NCBI GenBank assembly: GCA_937952975.1
Contig: CALFXX010000087.1
Location: 1-39,324 of the forward strand
Reading direction: 5' to 3'
From: an uncultured Alcaligenaceae bacterium
Lineage (GTDB): Bacteria; Pseudomonadota; Gammaproteobacteria; Burkholderiales; Burkholderiaceae_B
Length of the DNA: 39,324 nt
Positions 8,759 through 17,354 of the stretch are shown here, piece by piece. Numbering within the stretch: the stretch's first letter is position 1; every line of letters begins with the position of its first letter. A program made the position numbers and the translations under genes. The notes beneath the pieces were generated by a model, which had not been told where the DNA came from, ran no database searches, and saw nothing but the letters and a program-made list of their open reading frames with translations.

Positions 8759-9883
8759 TTAGTTTAAAGGCGCTGACCTTAATATACTAATAAGATCCTG
8801 TGTTTTCTGTTGGCCGTCAAAGTACCTTTCTGCCATGCGTCTGCTCTGCTGGCCCATGGGTTCTACTAAGTCGGGCTGCTCAACAAATTTGAACATCGCC
8901 TGAGCCAAGGCCGCCGAGTCACGTGCCGGTACCAAAAACCCGTTGATATTCTCAATGACCGTTTCACGACAGCCCGGAACATCGGTTGTAATCACGGGTC
9001 GAGCCATCGCCATCGCCTCTTGAGTGCTGCGCGGCAGACCCTCGCGATAGGAAGGTAAAACAAACACACTTGTTTGAGTGAGCCAGGGTTGAACAGCCAC
9101 GTGCCCCGGCCATTCAAGCAGGCCTTCAGAAACCCAAGAGTCAAGGTCTTTCTGGGTTAAGGAACTAGGATTAACGTCTAGTGCACCCAGCAAAATAAAA
9201 CGAACCTTCGGATATTTTGCTTTGACTAATCTAGCCGCGTCAACGTACTCAAGAATCCCTTTTTCTCGTAAAAGTCTGGCGACTAACAAAAAAGTAAAAG
9301 GTTCAATCACAGCAGGCGCTGAATACCAAGTCGATAGGTTGACACCGATACCCTTGAGATTCACAATTTTTCTTGAGTCAACTAGCTTAGCAGCTAAAAA
9401 CTCTTCGATATCGTCGGTATTTAAAAACACTACCCGGCTGGCAGCCAACAGTGAAAGCTTATACATGCCAGAGACGATGCGCTTGAGCAGTCGACGTTTT
9501 GCTGAGGCATTTGCAGTGAAGACAAAGCCTAAACCTTCTATTAAGGCAACCCGATGAGGTATGTGCGCCAGCCAGGCAGCGGTCATGCCAAAGATCACTG
9601 GTTTGATAAAGTATCCGAGCAAGACATCTGGCCGAAGTTTACGGAGTAAAAAAAAGAGACGTACTAAGCAAAGTAGATCAGTAAATGGATTTAAACCGGC
9701 TCGCTGCATCGAAATATCTATTGGAATGGCGCCTAAAGCCTTTACTTGTGCGCGCGTATTTTTATCAAAATCAGGGGCAAGAGCAAAAATACGTACCCCT
9801 TGAGACGCTAACGCCTCAATGAGCGGACCTCGAAAATTTGAGATCGAAAACGCTTGGCTAGATAGAATCGCTAAGGTCTGCAT
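8759..9883 (-). CDS. Glycosyltransferase family 4, PglA-like
   Basis: A GT-B retaining transferase of 374 residues from the ATG at 9883. A longer frame opens with TTG at 9970 but would overlap the previous gene, and family proteins start at MQTLAILSSQAFSISNFRG. The layout resembles PglA (N-acetylgalactosaminyl transfer to lipid-linked bacillosamine) as I recall it: 'F..NFRGPLI.AL', AGLNPFTDLL, then IPHRVALIEGLGFVFT. The C-terminal domain has FLLVARLLREKGILEYVDAA and an intact EX7E motif in EGLPRSTQEAMAMARPVI. The resemblance suggests transfer of a HexNAc-type sugar early in chain assembly, but the donor is unproven. No clear Shine-Dalgarno precedes the ATG. Confidence 0.9.
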   Translation of the reverse strand: MQTLAILSSQAFSISNFRGPLIEALASQGVRIFALAPDFDKNTRAQVKALGAIPIDISMQRAGLNPFTDLLCLVRLFFLLRKLRPDVLLGYFIKPVIFGMTAAWLAHIPHRVALIEGLGFVFTANASAKRRLLKRIVSGMYKLSLLAASRVVFLNTDDIEEFLAAKLVDSRKIVNLKGIGVNLSTWYSAPAVIEPFTFLLVARLLREKGILEYVDAARLVKAKYPKVRFILLGALDVNPSSLTQKDLDSWVSEGLLEWPGHVAVQPWLTQTSVFVLPSYREGLPRSTQEAMAMARPVITTDVPGCRETVIENINGFLVPARDSAALAQAMFKFVEQPDLVEPMGQQSRRMAERYFDGQQKTQDLISILRSAPLN

Positions 9884-9935
9884 GATTGAGCGACGGGTAC
9901 GCAGGACCAGTTTCGAGTCGGCGAGATTGAGTGAT

Positions 9936-10766
9936 TCAAGAGAAATCGGTATCTCGTTGCCGAAACACAAATTCGTTACATCCCAAACGACCGCCCACTG
10001 TTTTTAACTTGATCAAGTCAAAGCTTCGCTCTTTAAAAAAATCAAAAACCTGCTCTGGTTTAGCAACCTCGAAGGGGTAACCCCCTAACCAATCAAGTAA
10101 GTTGTACCAGTCGTTCATCCCTCTTGGATCTTTTCTGTTTTGTATCTTTTTTAAAAGTACGCTCGGTAACATTGGATACAGTGCGTGCATTGCAATCAAG
10201 AGCGGCCTCGCAAGAAACGACTTGTTGTAAAGGCGCTTAACAAAGGTCCAATAGCGACTAGCAAAAGGTTGATAGTTATAGAGTGCGATAAATAACAGGC
10301 CGCCACGCTTCACGGTTGTTTCTGCATTGTCCAGGGCCTGCCACATATTGCCAGTATGGTGCAGAACTCCCCAAGAATAGACAACGTCAAATTTCCCTAA
10401 GCTTGTCATGTAGGCTTGATCCAGAACCGAGCCAGTTTGTACGGTCCATTGAGTATCGTCCGGGTAGTAGCGCCGCTTAAGTTCGCTTGTGCATGCTACT
10501 GACTCAGGGTCATAGTCAAAGGACAGTACCGTCGCCCCTAACGAGCGCGCCGCTAAAGAAAATAAGCCGCTGCCACTGCCAATATCTAGAAAGGTTTTAC
10601 CTTCTAAATGCTCGACCGCCAGCATTATTTTGAGGCTTTGGGTAGCGCTTAGTATGCGATCATCGTCAAGCACAGTCAGAAATCTTGCCCAGTTAGCGCC
10701 AAAAGCGTAGCGCTCGCCGGCGGTCAGTTCTTGCTTATGCGTTTTCAAAGTAGAGGGACTCATCAT
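9936..10766 (-). CDS. Class I SAM-dependent methyltransferase next to asnB
   Basis: A 276-residue methyltransferase with motif I FLDIGSGSGLFSLAARSLG (59-77), the acidic residue of motif II in SFDYDPESV, and YSWGVLHHTGNMWQALDNA as motif IV, a UbiG/Methyltransf_23-like pattern. The C-terminus has MNDWYNLLDWLGGYPFE, an aromatic-rich block often seen in methyltransferases of O-antigen loci beside an AsnB-like gene. Two ATGs stand in tandem (10766 and 10763), and either could be used. The substrate is not known. A uronic acid or its amide is a contextual guess because the amidotransferase is immediately upstream and the UDP-GlcA epimerase heads the same operon. Confidence 0.87.
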   Translation of the reverse strand: MMSPSTLKTHKQELTAGERYAFGANWARFLTVLDDDRILSATQSLKIMLAVEHLEGKTFLDIGSGSGLFSLAARSLGATVLSFDYDPESVACTSELKRRYYPDDTQWTVQTGSVLDQAYMTSLGKFDVVYSWGVLHHTGNMWQALDNAETTVKRGGLLFIALYNYQPFASRYWTFVKRLYNKSFLARPLLIAMHALYPMLPSVLLKKIQNRKDPRGMNDWYNLLDWLGGYPFEVAKPEQVFDFFKERSFDLIKLKTVGGRLGCNEFVFRQRDTDFS

Positions 10767-10806
10767 TCTTTATCTACCAAATAGGGGCTAAAGGCCGCTT
10801 GATCTT

Positions 10807-12792
10807 CTAGCTGTTGCCAAGCTGTTTGGCGGCTGCGTTGTGCTCAAGCCACGACTGAAACATCAAGGCGCTCCAAAGATGGTAGCCCCAATTACGTCGA
10901 CCAGACAGGTGCTCATCCCATTTATTACGAAGTGCGCGTGCTTGAAAATACCCTTCACGCTCAAGACGCGCTTCGTTCAGCAAGGCCTCTGCCCAAGCCT
11001 TAAGCGGCCCACGCAACCAACTGTCTAAAGGTACGCCGAAGCCCTTTTTGGGACGGTCAATCATCTCCCTGGGAAGGTAGCGCGCCAGCAACTCTTTGAG
11101 CACCCATTTTGACTGCCCAGATTTTGATTTTAGGCTTAAGGGCAGCGACCAAGCAAACCCAACCACCTGATGATCCAACAAAGGCACTCTGGTTTCTAAG
11201 CCCATCGACATTGCGGCGCGATCGACTTTTACCAAAATATCGTCGGGCAAGTAGGTTTTGAGATCAAGAGCCATCATTCGCTCAACCGGGCTCAGCACGC
11301 CCGCTTGGTCAGCCGTTTGACATGAAAAAGACACGTCCTCTTGGGGCAAACCTAGAACCAACTCAGCGGGGTCAGGCAAATGTGACACCATTGAATAATA
11401 AAGATCGTCAATTGAGTTTGCCTGCAACAGTGAGGCACCCTTTTGTACGCGATCAAATACGTTGAAATTTGTGAACGATATTTTTTGAACCAGGCGTGAA
11501 ACCAGTTCAACCTCATTAAATGGTGAGCAGGTGAGATATGTGGCGAGTCGGTGGCGTAAACCTAGGGGTAAGCGAGAGAGCCACCGCCATAGTTTTTGGG
11601 TCAAGGCGTAGCGCGTGTATCCACAAAATAATTCATCGCCACCATCACCCGAGAGTGATACCGTCACGCGATGTCGGGCAAGTTCTGAAAGTAGTACCGT
11701 AGGAATTTGTGAGGGGTCAGCAAAAGGCTCGTCGTAGAGCGCACCAAGCTTTGGAACGACTGCCAGGGCATCGCTCGCTGTCACATAAAGCTCAGTATGA
11801 TCAGTCCCCAAGTGACGTGCAACTGCTTTTGCGTGGGGCGCTTCATCATAATTTTTTTCTGTAAAACCGATCGTAAAAGTTTTAATCGAAGCTTTTGACT
11901 GTGCTTGCATTAAGGCGACTACGACTGACGAGTCGACGCCACCCGAAAGAAACGCACCGAGCGGCACGTCGGCGGCCATTTGCCCTAACACGGCATTTTT
12001 GAGTACTTCGTCTAGGGCATCAACAGCCTCTGCTGCAGAGCCCAGAAAAGGAGAATAAACGCCAGAAGTTGCCGTACCTGTAGCTGACCAATATTCAAGT
12101 GACGTAGGTGCCGTGTCGTTCTTTGAGAGGGTGAGCATGGTGCCTGGTGCTAGTTTATGGATCCCCTCATAGATCGAATGCGGTGCTGGAATGTAGTTGT
12201 GTCGCATCAATAGCGCAAGCGCTTTACGATCGACGATCGCCTTAAACTCGGGATGCACTTGCAGCGCTTTCAGTTCAGAGCCAAACAAGAACACCCTGCG
12301 GGAACCAACACCTTGCCATCCATAATAAAGCGGCTTTTCACCCAAGCGGTCACGTGCCAGGGTCAGGGTGTTAGCTTGAGTGTCCCAGACCGCAAAGGCA
12401 AACATGCCAGTCGCCCGTTTGACAGAGGCCTCGATACCCCAGTACTCAAAAGAAGCTAAGAGCGTTTCGGTGTCTGAGTGGCCGCGCCACGCAACCAACG
12501 AATTAACCGATTCAAGTTGGGTCCGTATGGTTTGGTGGTTGTAGATCTCACCGTTGAAGGTCAAGACGTAACGGCCGTTAGCCGATACCATTGGTTGATG
12601 ACCTGCGGCAGAAAGATCAATAATTGCCAGGCGAGTGTGGCACAGACCAACGCCGTGGGTTTGATCGAACCAGTCGCCATGACCGTCTGGGCCACGATGT
12701 GCAAGAGCCTTAGACATCGCCTTGAGTATCCTGCTGCTTTCGGCTGAATCCTCGGCGCTATTGTGCCCCCAAAAGCCAGCTAACCCACACAT
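10807..12792 (-). CDS. asnB: Asparagine-synthase-like glutamine amidotransferase (AsnB family)
   Basis: A 661-residue two-domain enzyme. The ATG at 12792 makes Cys2 of MCGLAGFWG the N-terminal nucleophile after Met removal. This start has AAAGGG six bases upstream and is preferred over a longer frame. Residues 1 to about 215 are the class II glutaminase, with RLAIIDLSAAGHQPM, FNGEIYNH and AHRGPDG. The rest is the ATP-dependent synthetase, with the pyrophosphate loop LSGGVDSSVVVALM and SLSGDGGDELFCGY. In surface-glycan loci such proteins convert a uronic acid to its amide instead of making asparagine (WbpS-type role). The UDP-GlcA 4-epimerase in this operon makes galacturonamide the likely product, which is an inference from context. 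The length is near normal for the family. Confidence 0.92.
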   Translation of the reverse strand: MCGLAGFWGHNSAEDSAESSRILKAMSKALAHRGPDGHGDWFDQTHGVGLCHTRLAIIDLSAAGHQPMVSANGRYVLTFNGEIYNHQTIRTQLESVNSLVAWRGHSDTETLLASFEYWGIEASVKRATGMFAFAVWDTQANTLTLARDRLGEKPLYYGWQGVGSRRVFLFGSELKALQVHPEFKAIVDRKALALLMRHNYIPAPHSIYEGIHKLAPGTMLTLSKNDTAPTSLEYWSATGTATSGVYSPFLGSAAEAVDALDEVLKNAVLGQMAADVPLGAFLSGGVDSSVVVALMQAQSKASIKTFTIGFTEKNYDEAPHAKAVARHLGTDHTELYVTASDALAVVPKLGALYDEPFADPSQIPTVLLSELARHRVTVSLSGDGGDELFCGYTRYALTQKLWRWLSRLPLGLRHRLATYLTCSPFNEVELVSRLVQKISFTNFNVFDRVQKGASLLQANSIDDLYYSMVSHLPDPAELVLGLPQEDVSFSCQTADQAGVLSPVERMMALDLKTYLPDDILVKVDRAAMSMGLETRVPLLDHQVVGFAWSLPLSLKSKSGQSKWVLKELLARYLPREMIDRPKKGFGVPLDSWLRGPLKAWAEALLNEARLEREGYFQARALRNKWDEHLSGRRNWGYHLWSALMFQSWLEHNAAAKQLGNS

Positions 12793-12855
12793 TGTTGACC
12801 CTTTGCGTGTAAGTTTAGCAAAGGCGCAAACCCAGCCTTGGCGGTGCATAGACTT

Positions 12856-13956
12856 TTAATCATGACATAACTTTGAAAAGAATTGTGCGTGCCGCTTGGC
12901 GCACCGTATCAAAGTAAATTCGCTTTCAACTTTGCGCCGACCATCTTTTCCAAAGCGCTCGGCTTGCTCAGGGTTTCGAATCAATTCTAATATTTTGTCT
13001 TTTAAGGTCTCAATATCTAGTTTGCGCACCAGGAAGCCATCGATATCGTTGGTAATCAGTTCTGGTATCCCGTCAATCTCATACGCAATCACCGGGATCT
13101 CAAAGGAGTAGGCTTCGAGTATCGAGGTTGGGCAACCTTCTCCCCAAAGTGAAGGCAACACAAAAATGCGGGCGGAGCGTAGCCAGGGCGAAACATCTGC
13201 CTGAAAAGACTCATACCTGATATGTGAGTCAAGCTTGTTTTCTGAAATAGCTGCTTGAACAGCGCCGTTCATGTCGTCTCGACCGATAAAGACAAATTTT
13301 ACGGTCGGTTCTTGTGCAATGACGCCTTGAATGACGTTCAAGTACTCTAGATAACCTTTTCGCAAATTTAAATTTGCAATAGTTAAGATCTCTAGCGGCC
13401 GGGAAGGGTAGGAAGGTAAATGTTGAGGAAGTTTTTCTAAGCCATTGTGGATGACTTCGATTTTACTTTCAGAGATGTTGCAACGATCTTGTAGTGTTTT
13501 TTTTGTCACAAAAGAGTTAGTGACCCAAGCATCTACCAAAGGATGCGTGTAGCGTTCTATCATTCGAAAAAATTGATCAAGCTTACTGTCCGAATCTAAA
13601 TTAGAGCGTACGCCGTGAACGACCTTGATCCTTGGCATCAAAATACGTAAACATCGCAAGATAAATGACGCGCGAACACCGCACACATAAAGAGCGTCAA
13701 ATTTGTGACGATGCAAATAAGCGATTAAACGAAGGCACGCCCCTAAGGTAATGCGATTGGAATGATTTTTTTCAGAACCAAACATGACGGGCGTGCCACC
13801 CAAAGACCTTAACCAATCACACCACGGCCCAGAGTTTTGCATCGTTGCAAACTCGTAATGAATATCTCCTGGACTGAGCGCCATGCGTGTCAGGCTGCGC
13901 TCCGCCCCGCCAAGCGACGAGGTCGAAAACAGGATAAGAACCCGCACCTGTCTCAT
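12856..13956 (-). CDS. Glycosyltransferase family 4
   Basis: A 366-residue GT-B transferase. The N-terminal domain begins RVLILFSTSSLGGAERSL, the 'GGAE' signature of many GT4 enzymes. The C-terminal domain has LEILTIANLNLRKGYLEYL, KFVFIGRDD, and an intact EX7E motif in EGCPTSILEAYSFEIPVIAY. Transfer is expected to retain configuration at the anomeric carbon and to occur at the inner face of the cytoplasmic membrane onto a lipid-linked acceptor. Its place between the UDP-GlcA 4-epimerase and the amidotransferase makes a galacturonosyl donor plausible, but nothing in the sequence proves it. Spacing to asnB is 63 bases. The ribosome site is weak. Confidence 0.9.
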   Translation of the reverse strand: MRQVRVLILFSTSSLGGAERSLTRMALSPGDIHYEFATMQNSGPWCDWLRSLGGTPVMFGSEKNHSNRITLGACLRLIAYLHRHKFDALYVCGVRASFILRCLRILMPRIKVVHGVRSNLDSDSKLDQFFRMIERYTHPLVDAWVTNSFVTKKTLQDRCNISESKIEVIHNGLEKLPQHLPSYPSRPLEILTIANLNLRKGYLEYLNVIQGVIAQEPTVKFVFIGRDDMNGAVQAAISENKLDSHIRYESFQADVSPWLRSARIFVLPSLWGEGCPTSILEAYSFEIPVIAYEIDGIPELITNDIDGFLVRKLDIETLKDKILELIRNPEQAERFGKDGRRKVESEFTLIRCAKRHAQFFSKLCHD

Positions 13957-14007
13957 GCCGCAGCTTGCCAGATTTCTGTGAGGTCAACCACGGTTGGGCG
14001 TTTCACG

Positions 14008-15015
14008 TCAGACCTTGTAGTAAGCGCGATACCACTTGGCGAAGCGGTCGATCCCAACCTCAACAGGCGTGCTAGGCGTGCAACCAAAATCCGTGACAAG
14101 TTCAGAGATATTTGCGTAGGTATCTGGTACATCACCTGGCTGAAGGGGCAATAACTCTTTAATCGCCGGCTTATCCAAGGCAACCTCTAATGCTGCGATG
14201 TATGACAACAACTCAATAGGACGGTTGCTGCCAACGTTGTAGAGCCGCCAGGGGGCGACACTACTGGCTGGGTCGGGGGCCTGGCTGTTCCATGTCTCGT
14301 CAGCTTGGGCGGGGTGGTCCAGGACCCTGACGACAGCCTCGACGACGTCATCAATGTAGGTAAAGTCTCGGCGATGTTTGCCATAGTTGTAAACATGTAT
14401 CGGATCACCACTGAGAATGGCTTTGGCGAACTTAAACAATGCCATATCTGGACGACTCCAGGGCCCGTACACTGTAAAAAAACGGAGGCCCGTGCACGGC
14501 AGACCAAATAGATGGCTATACGTGTGTGCCATTAATTCATTGGATTTTTTGCTCGCTGCGTATAAGCTAAGCGGGTGATCAACATTTTGATGTGTTGAAA
14601 ACGGCATTTCGGTATTTGCCCCATAAACGCTAGAACTGCTGGCATAGACCAAGTGCTTGACACCTTGGTGCCTGCAGCCTTCTAAAACGTTCATAAAACC
14701 CACGATATTGCTTTCAATGTACGCACGTGGGTTGTCAAGCGAGTACCGCACCCCCGCTTGCGCCGCTAAGTGAATGACAGCGTCGGGCAGGTGGGTGGTA
14801 AAGGCCTGCTCCATACTGCCGCGGTGCGCGATATCGGCTCGCAAGTGGATGTAATTTGGGTGGTCAGCAAACAAAGCTAAACGCGCATTTTTCAGCTTTG
14901 GATCATAATAGTCGTTGTGATTGTCAATGCCGACTACAGAATCGCCACGTGCCAATAAGCATTGAGTGACCGCCGCACCAATAAATCCCACAGAGCCTGT
15001 CACTAAGACTTTCAT
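14008..15015 (-). CDS. UDP-glucuronate 4-epimerase-like SDR (UDP-GalA formation)
   Basis: A 335-residue extended SDR enzyme. NAD-binding motif GSVGFIGAAV sits at 7-16, where relatives usually have G-x-A-G; the catalytic pair is Y153/K157 in YAASK, and the serine block is YASSSSVYG. The segments NDYYDPKLKNARL and AAQAGVRYSLDNPRAYIESN are diagnostic of UDP-glucuronate 4-epimerases rather than GalE. RDFTYIDDVVEAVVR and LLPLQPGDVPDTYA complete the family pattern. It interconverts UDP-GlcA and UDP-GalA. No UDP-glucose dehydrogenase is in the window. It is the first gene of the leftward operon, with GAGGG about eight bases upstream of the ATG and a promoter candidate further up. Confidence 0.93.
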   Translation of the reverse strand: MKVLVTGSVGFIGAAVTQCLLARGDSVVGIDNHNDYYDPKLKNARLALFADHPNYIHLRADIAHRGSMEQAFTTHLPDAVIHLAAQAGVRYSLDNPRAYIESNIVGFMNVLEGCRHQGVKHLVYASSSSVYGANTEMPFSTHQNVDHPLSLYAASKKSNELMAHTYSHLFGLPCTGLRFFTVYGPWSRPDMALFKFAKAILSGDPIHVYNYGKHRRDFTYIDDVVEAVVRVLDHPAQADETWNSQAPDPASSVAPWRLYNVGSNRPIELLSYIAALEVALDKPAIKELLPLQPGDVPDTYANISELVTDFGCTPSTPVEVGIDRFAKWYRAYYKV

Positions 15016-15086
15016 AAGTGCGCCCTCGGTGCGCTAGCTAGTATTTGTCGTATTATGGCTCACAATGCAAGAGCGTTTAAGCCTCG

Positions 15087-15115
15087 ATTGTATATCCCAA
15101 GTAAACTATTGCTAA
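15087..15115 (-). promoter_or_regulatory. Candidate sigma-70 promoter for the leftward operon
   Basis: On the minus strand a -35 like TTAGCA (plus positions 15110-15115) and a -10 TACAAT (15087-15092) are separated by 17 bases, giving four and five matches to consensus. Transcription would begin near 15080, leaving about 65 bases of leader before the epimerase ATG. It is the only good candidate between the two divergent operons. I see no equally good promoter for the rightward pse operon. Confidence 0.4.
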
Positions 15116-15128
15116 GTAAATCTTTACT
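15115..15128. repeat. Inverted repeat AGTAAA-TC-TTTACT between divergent operons
   Basis: Six-base arms pair perfectly around a two-base centre. A third copy of the half-site AGTAAA lies at 15100-15105, 15 bases to the left in the same orientation. The repeat touches the -35 of the minus-strand promoter candidate and lies about 42 bases before the pseB start, where a regulator could affect both operons. This may also be chance in an AT-rich stretch. Confidence 0.3.
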
Positions 15129-15169
15129 AATACCTTAATTCGATACTTCGACCTTTGCCGCCAACCATT

Positions 15170-16168
15170 ATGCTTTCAAACTCTTCAATCTTAATCACTG
15201 GCGGAACCGGCTCTTTCGGACACACTTTTGTGCCGATGACCTTAAAGCGATACAACCCAAAGAAACTCATCATATTTTCACGCGATGAGATGAAACAGTG
15301 GGAAATGGCCAAGCAGTTTCAAGAAGATCCACGCGTACGTTTTTTTATTGGAGACGTGCGGGATAAAGACCGGTTGTATCGTGCCCTCGACGGAGTCGAT
15401 TACGTGGTGCACGCCGCTGCAACCAAAATCGTGCCAACGGCAGAATACAACCCCTTTGAATGTATTAAAACAAACATTAACGGCGCAATGAATCTAATTG
15501 ATGCTTGCATCGACAAGGGTGTTAAACGAGTCGTCGCTTTATCAACAGATAAGGCAAGTAGCCCGATTAATCTGTACGGGGCCACGAAGCTCGCTTCAGA
15601 CAAACTTTTTGTCGCAGGTAATTCATACGCGGGTTCTCACAACACGCGCTTTGCCGTGGTGCGTTACGGTAACGTCATGGGTTCACGCGGGTCGGTCATT
15701 CCCTTTTTTATGTCTTTGAAAGACTCTGGCGTACTACCCATTACAGACGAGCGCATGACGCGCTTTATGATTTCGTTAGAGGCCGGTGCAGAACTTGTGT
15801 GGCACGCCTTTGAAGACATGATCGGTGGCGAGATCTATGTCAAAAAAATACCATCAATGAAGGTCGTTGATCTTGCTAAAGTGGTTGCACCGCAAGCAAA
15901 GCTAGAATTTGTTGGTATCCGGCCCGGCGAAAAACTACATGAGCAAATGATTGGTGCCGAAGATTCAATCTACACCTACGAATATGCCCAACATTTTAAA
16001 ATTTTGCCCGCTATCAACAATTGGCATGTCAGCAAAGAGCGCATTAAGAATGGTGAACCCGTTGGCGAGGGATTTAGCTACACAAGCGATAATAATTCCG
16101 ACTGGATGACGAGCGCTCAGCTAAACAGCTGGATCAACACGAATGCGCATCTGATCGGAAAGATTTAA
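15170..16168 (+). CDS. pseB: UDP-N-acetylglucosamine 4,6-dehydratase (inverting), PseB
   Basis: The first step of CMP-pseudaminic acid synthesis: UDP-GlcNAc is dehydrated and epimerised at C5 to the 4-keto-L-arabino sugar. The protein has 332 residues from the ATG at 15170. A TTG five codons upstream is less likely because PseB proteins start close to SNSSILITGGTGSFG. The NADP motif is GGTGSFG (11-17). The PseB-specific catalytic set is kept as D127, K128 and Y136 in STDKASSPINLYG. RFFIGDVRD and PGEKLHEQMI also fit. One difference is HAAATKIVP, where relatives usually have AALKHVP. It heads the rightward operon, with one base before pseC. No strong ribosome site is visible. Confidence 0.95.
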   Translation: MLSNSSILITGGTGSFGHTFVPMTLKRYNPKKLIIFSRDEMKQWEMAKQFQEDPRVRFFIGDVRDKDRLYRALDGVDYVVHAAATKIVPTAEYNPFECIKTNINGAMNLIDACIDKGVKRVVALSTDKASSPINLYGATKLASDKLFVAGNSYAGSHNTRFAVVRYGNVMGSRGSVIPFFMSLKDSGVLPITDERMTRFMISLEAGAELVWHAFEDMIGGEIYVKKIPSMKVVDLAKVVAPQAKLEFVGIRPGEKLHEQMIGAEDSIYTYEYAQHFKILPAINNWHVSKERIKNGEPVGEGFSYTSDNNSDWMTSAQLNSWINTNAHLIGKI

Positions 16169-16169
16169 A

Positions 16170-17351
16170 ATGATCCCCTACGGCCGGCAAGATATTTCTG
16201 AAGAAGACCTGCAAGCGGTGCAAGACGTACTGCGTTCGGACTATTTGACGCAAGGCCCTGTCGTACCTGCCTTTGAAAAGGCAATAGCTGCCGCTGTGGG
16301 TGCCAAGCATGGTGTTGCCGTTAATAGCGCAACGTCGGCCTTACATATCGCGTGCTTAGCACTTGGGCTTGGGCCACAAGACTGGCTTTGGACCAGCTCA
16401 ATATCGTTTGTAGCTTCAGCAAATTGTGCCCTTTATTGTGGTGCAAAAGTAGATTTTGTGGATATCGACCCTCAAACCTACAATTTGTGCCCCAAAGCCT
16501 TAGAGCAAAAACTCATCGTCGCTGAAAAACTAGGCCGGTTACCGAAAATTGTGGTACCTGTGCATTTATGTGGTCAGCCCTGCGAGATGGCTGGTATTCA
16601 CGCGTTAGCGGTTCGTTACGGCTTTAAGATTATCGAAGATGCTTCTCACGCGATTGGCGGTAAGTACCAAAATGAGCCAGTTGGCAACAGCCGATACAGT
16701 GACATCACGGTGTTTAGCTTTCACCCCGTAAAGATCATTACGACAGCCGAAGGTGGCTTAGCAGTGACCAATAGCGCCGAACTAGCAGAAAAAATGGCCC
16801 TCTATCGTAGCCATGGGATTACGCGTGACGAAGCGTTAATGACTCGCGAAACCGATGGCCCATGGTATTACCAACAGGTCGCCTTAGGCTTTAATTACCG
16901 AATGACTGAATTGCAAGCGGCCTTAGGGCTTAGCCAACTCAAGAGACTCGATGAGTTCATTGCTCGTAGGCATATTTTGGCAAAACGCTACGATCAACTA
17001 CTTGCAAGTTTACCAATAGTGACCCCTTGGCAGCATCCGGATAGTTATTCTGGTCTGCACTTGTATGTGGTTCGAGTAAAAGGCACGCAAGGTCAACAAG
17101 TACGACGAGCAGTATTTGAAACGCTTCGCGCAAAAGATATCGGTGTGAACGTGCATTACATACCGATCCACACACAGCCCTATTATCAAAACCTTGGAGT
17201 TGACTTCTCCAACTTAGGTGAGTCTGAGCGTTACTACCAAGAAGCCATCACGTTGCCACTCTTTCCTGCCATGACGGAAGCCGAGCAGGATTACGTCGTG
17301 GCGGCTTTGAGCGAGGCGCTTACACAAGTCGCGTCGCAGTTGTCTGCGTAA
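16170..17351 (+). CDS. pseC: UDP-4-amino-4,6-dideoxy-N-acetyl-beta-L-altrosamine transaminase, PseC
   Basis: The second Pse step: PLP- and glutamate-dependent amination at C4 of the PseB product. The protein has 393 residues and belongs to the DegT/DnrJ/EryC1/StrS family. It starts IPYGRQDISEEDLQAV, the standard PseC opening. The PLP-binding region has NSATSALHIA (52-61), IIEDASHAIGG with the ring-facing Asp, and the Schiff-base lysine K188 in FHPVK. The C-terminus carries GFNYRMTELQAALGLSQL and VNVHYIPIHTQPYYQ, also diagnostic. The gene begins one base after pseB, with GGAAAG upstream, and ends three bases before the aldo/keto reductase, so it lies inside one transcript. Confidence 0.95.
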   Translation: MIPYGRQDISEEDLQAVQDVLRSDYLTQGPVVPAFEKAIAAAVGAKHGVAVNSATSALHIACLALGLGPQDWLWTSSISFVASANCALYCGAKVDFVDIDPQTYNLCPKALEQKLIVAEKLGRLPKIVVPVHLCGQPCEMAGIHALAVRYGFKIIEDASHAIGGKYQNEPVGNSRYSDITVFSFHPVKIITTAEGGLAVTNSAELAEKMALYRSHGITRDEALMTRETDGPWYYQQVALGFNYRMTELQAALGLSQLKRLDEFIARRHILAKRYDQLLASLPIVTPWQHPDSYSGLHLYVVRVKGTQGQQVRRAVFETLRAKDIGVNVHYIPIHTQPYYQNLGVDFSNLGESERYYQEAITLPLFPAMTEAEQDYVVAALSEALTQVASQLSA

Positions 17352-17354
17352 AAT

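Noticed and set aside
9222..9803. Plus-strand frames opposite the PglA-like transferase
   Set aside because: Basic, low-complexity translations with no motif; the minus-strand GT4 with an intact EX7E motif explains the region.
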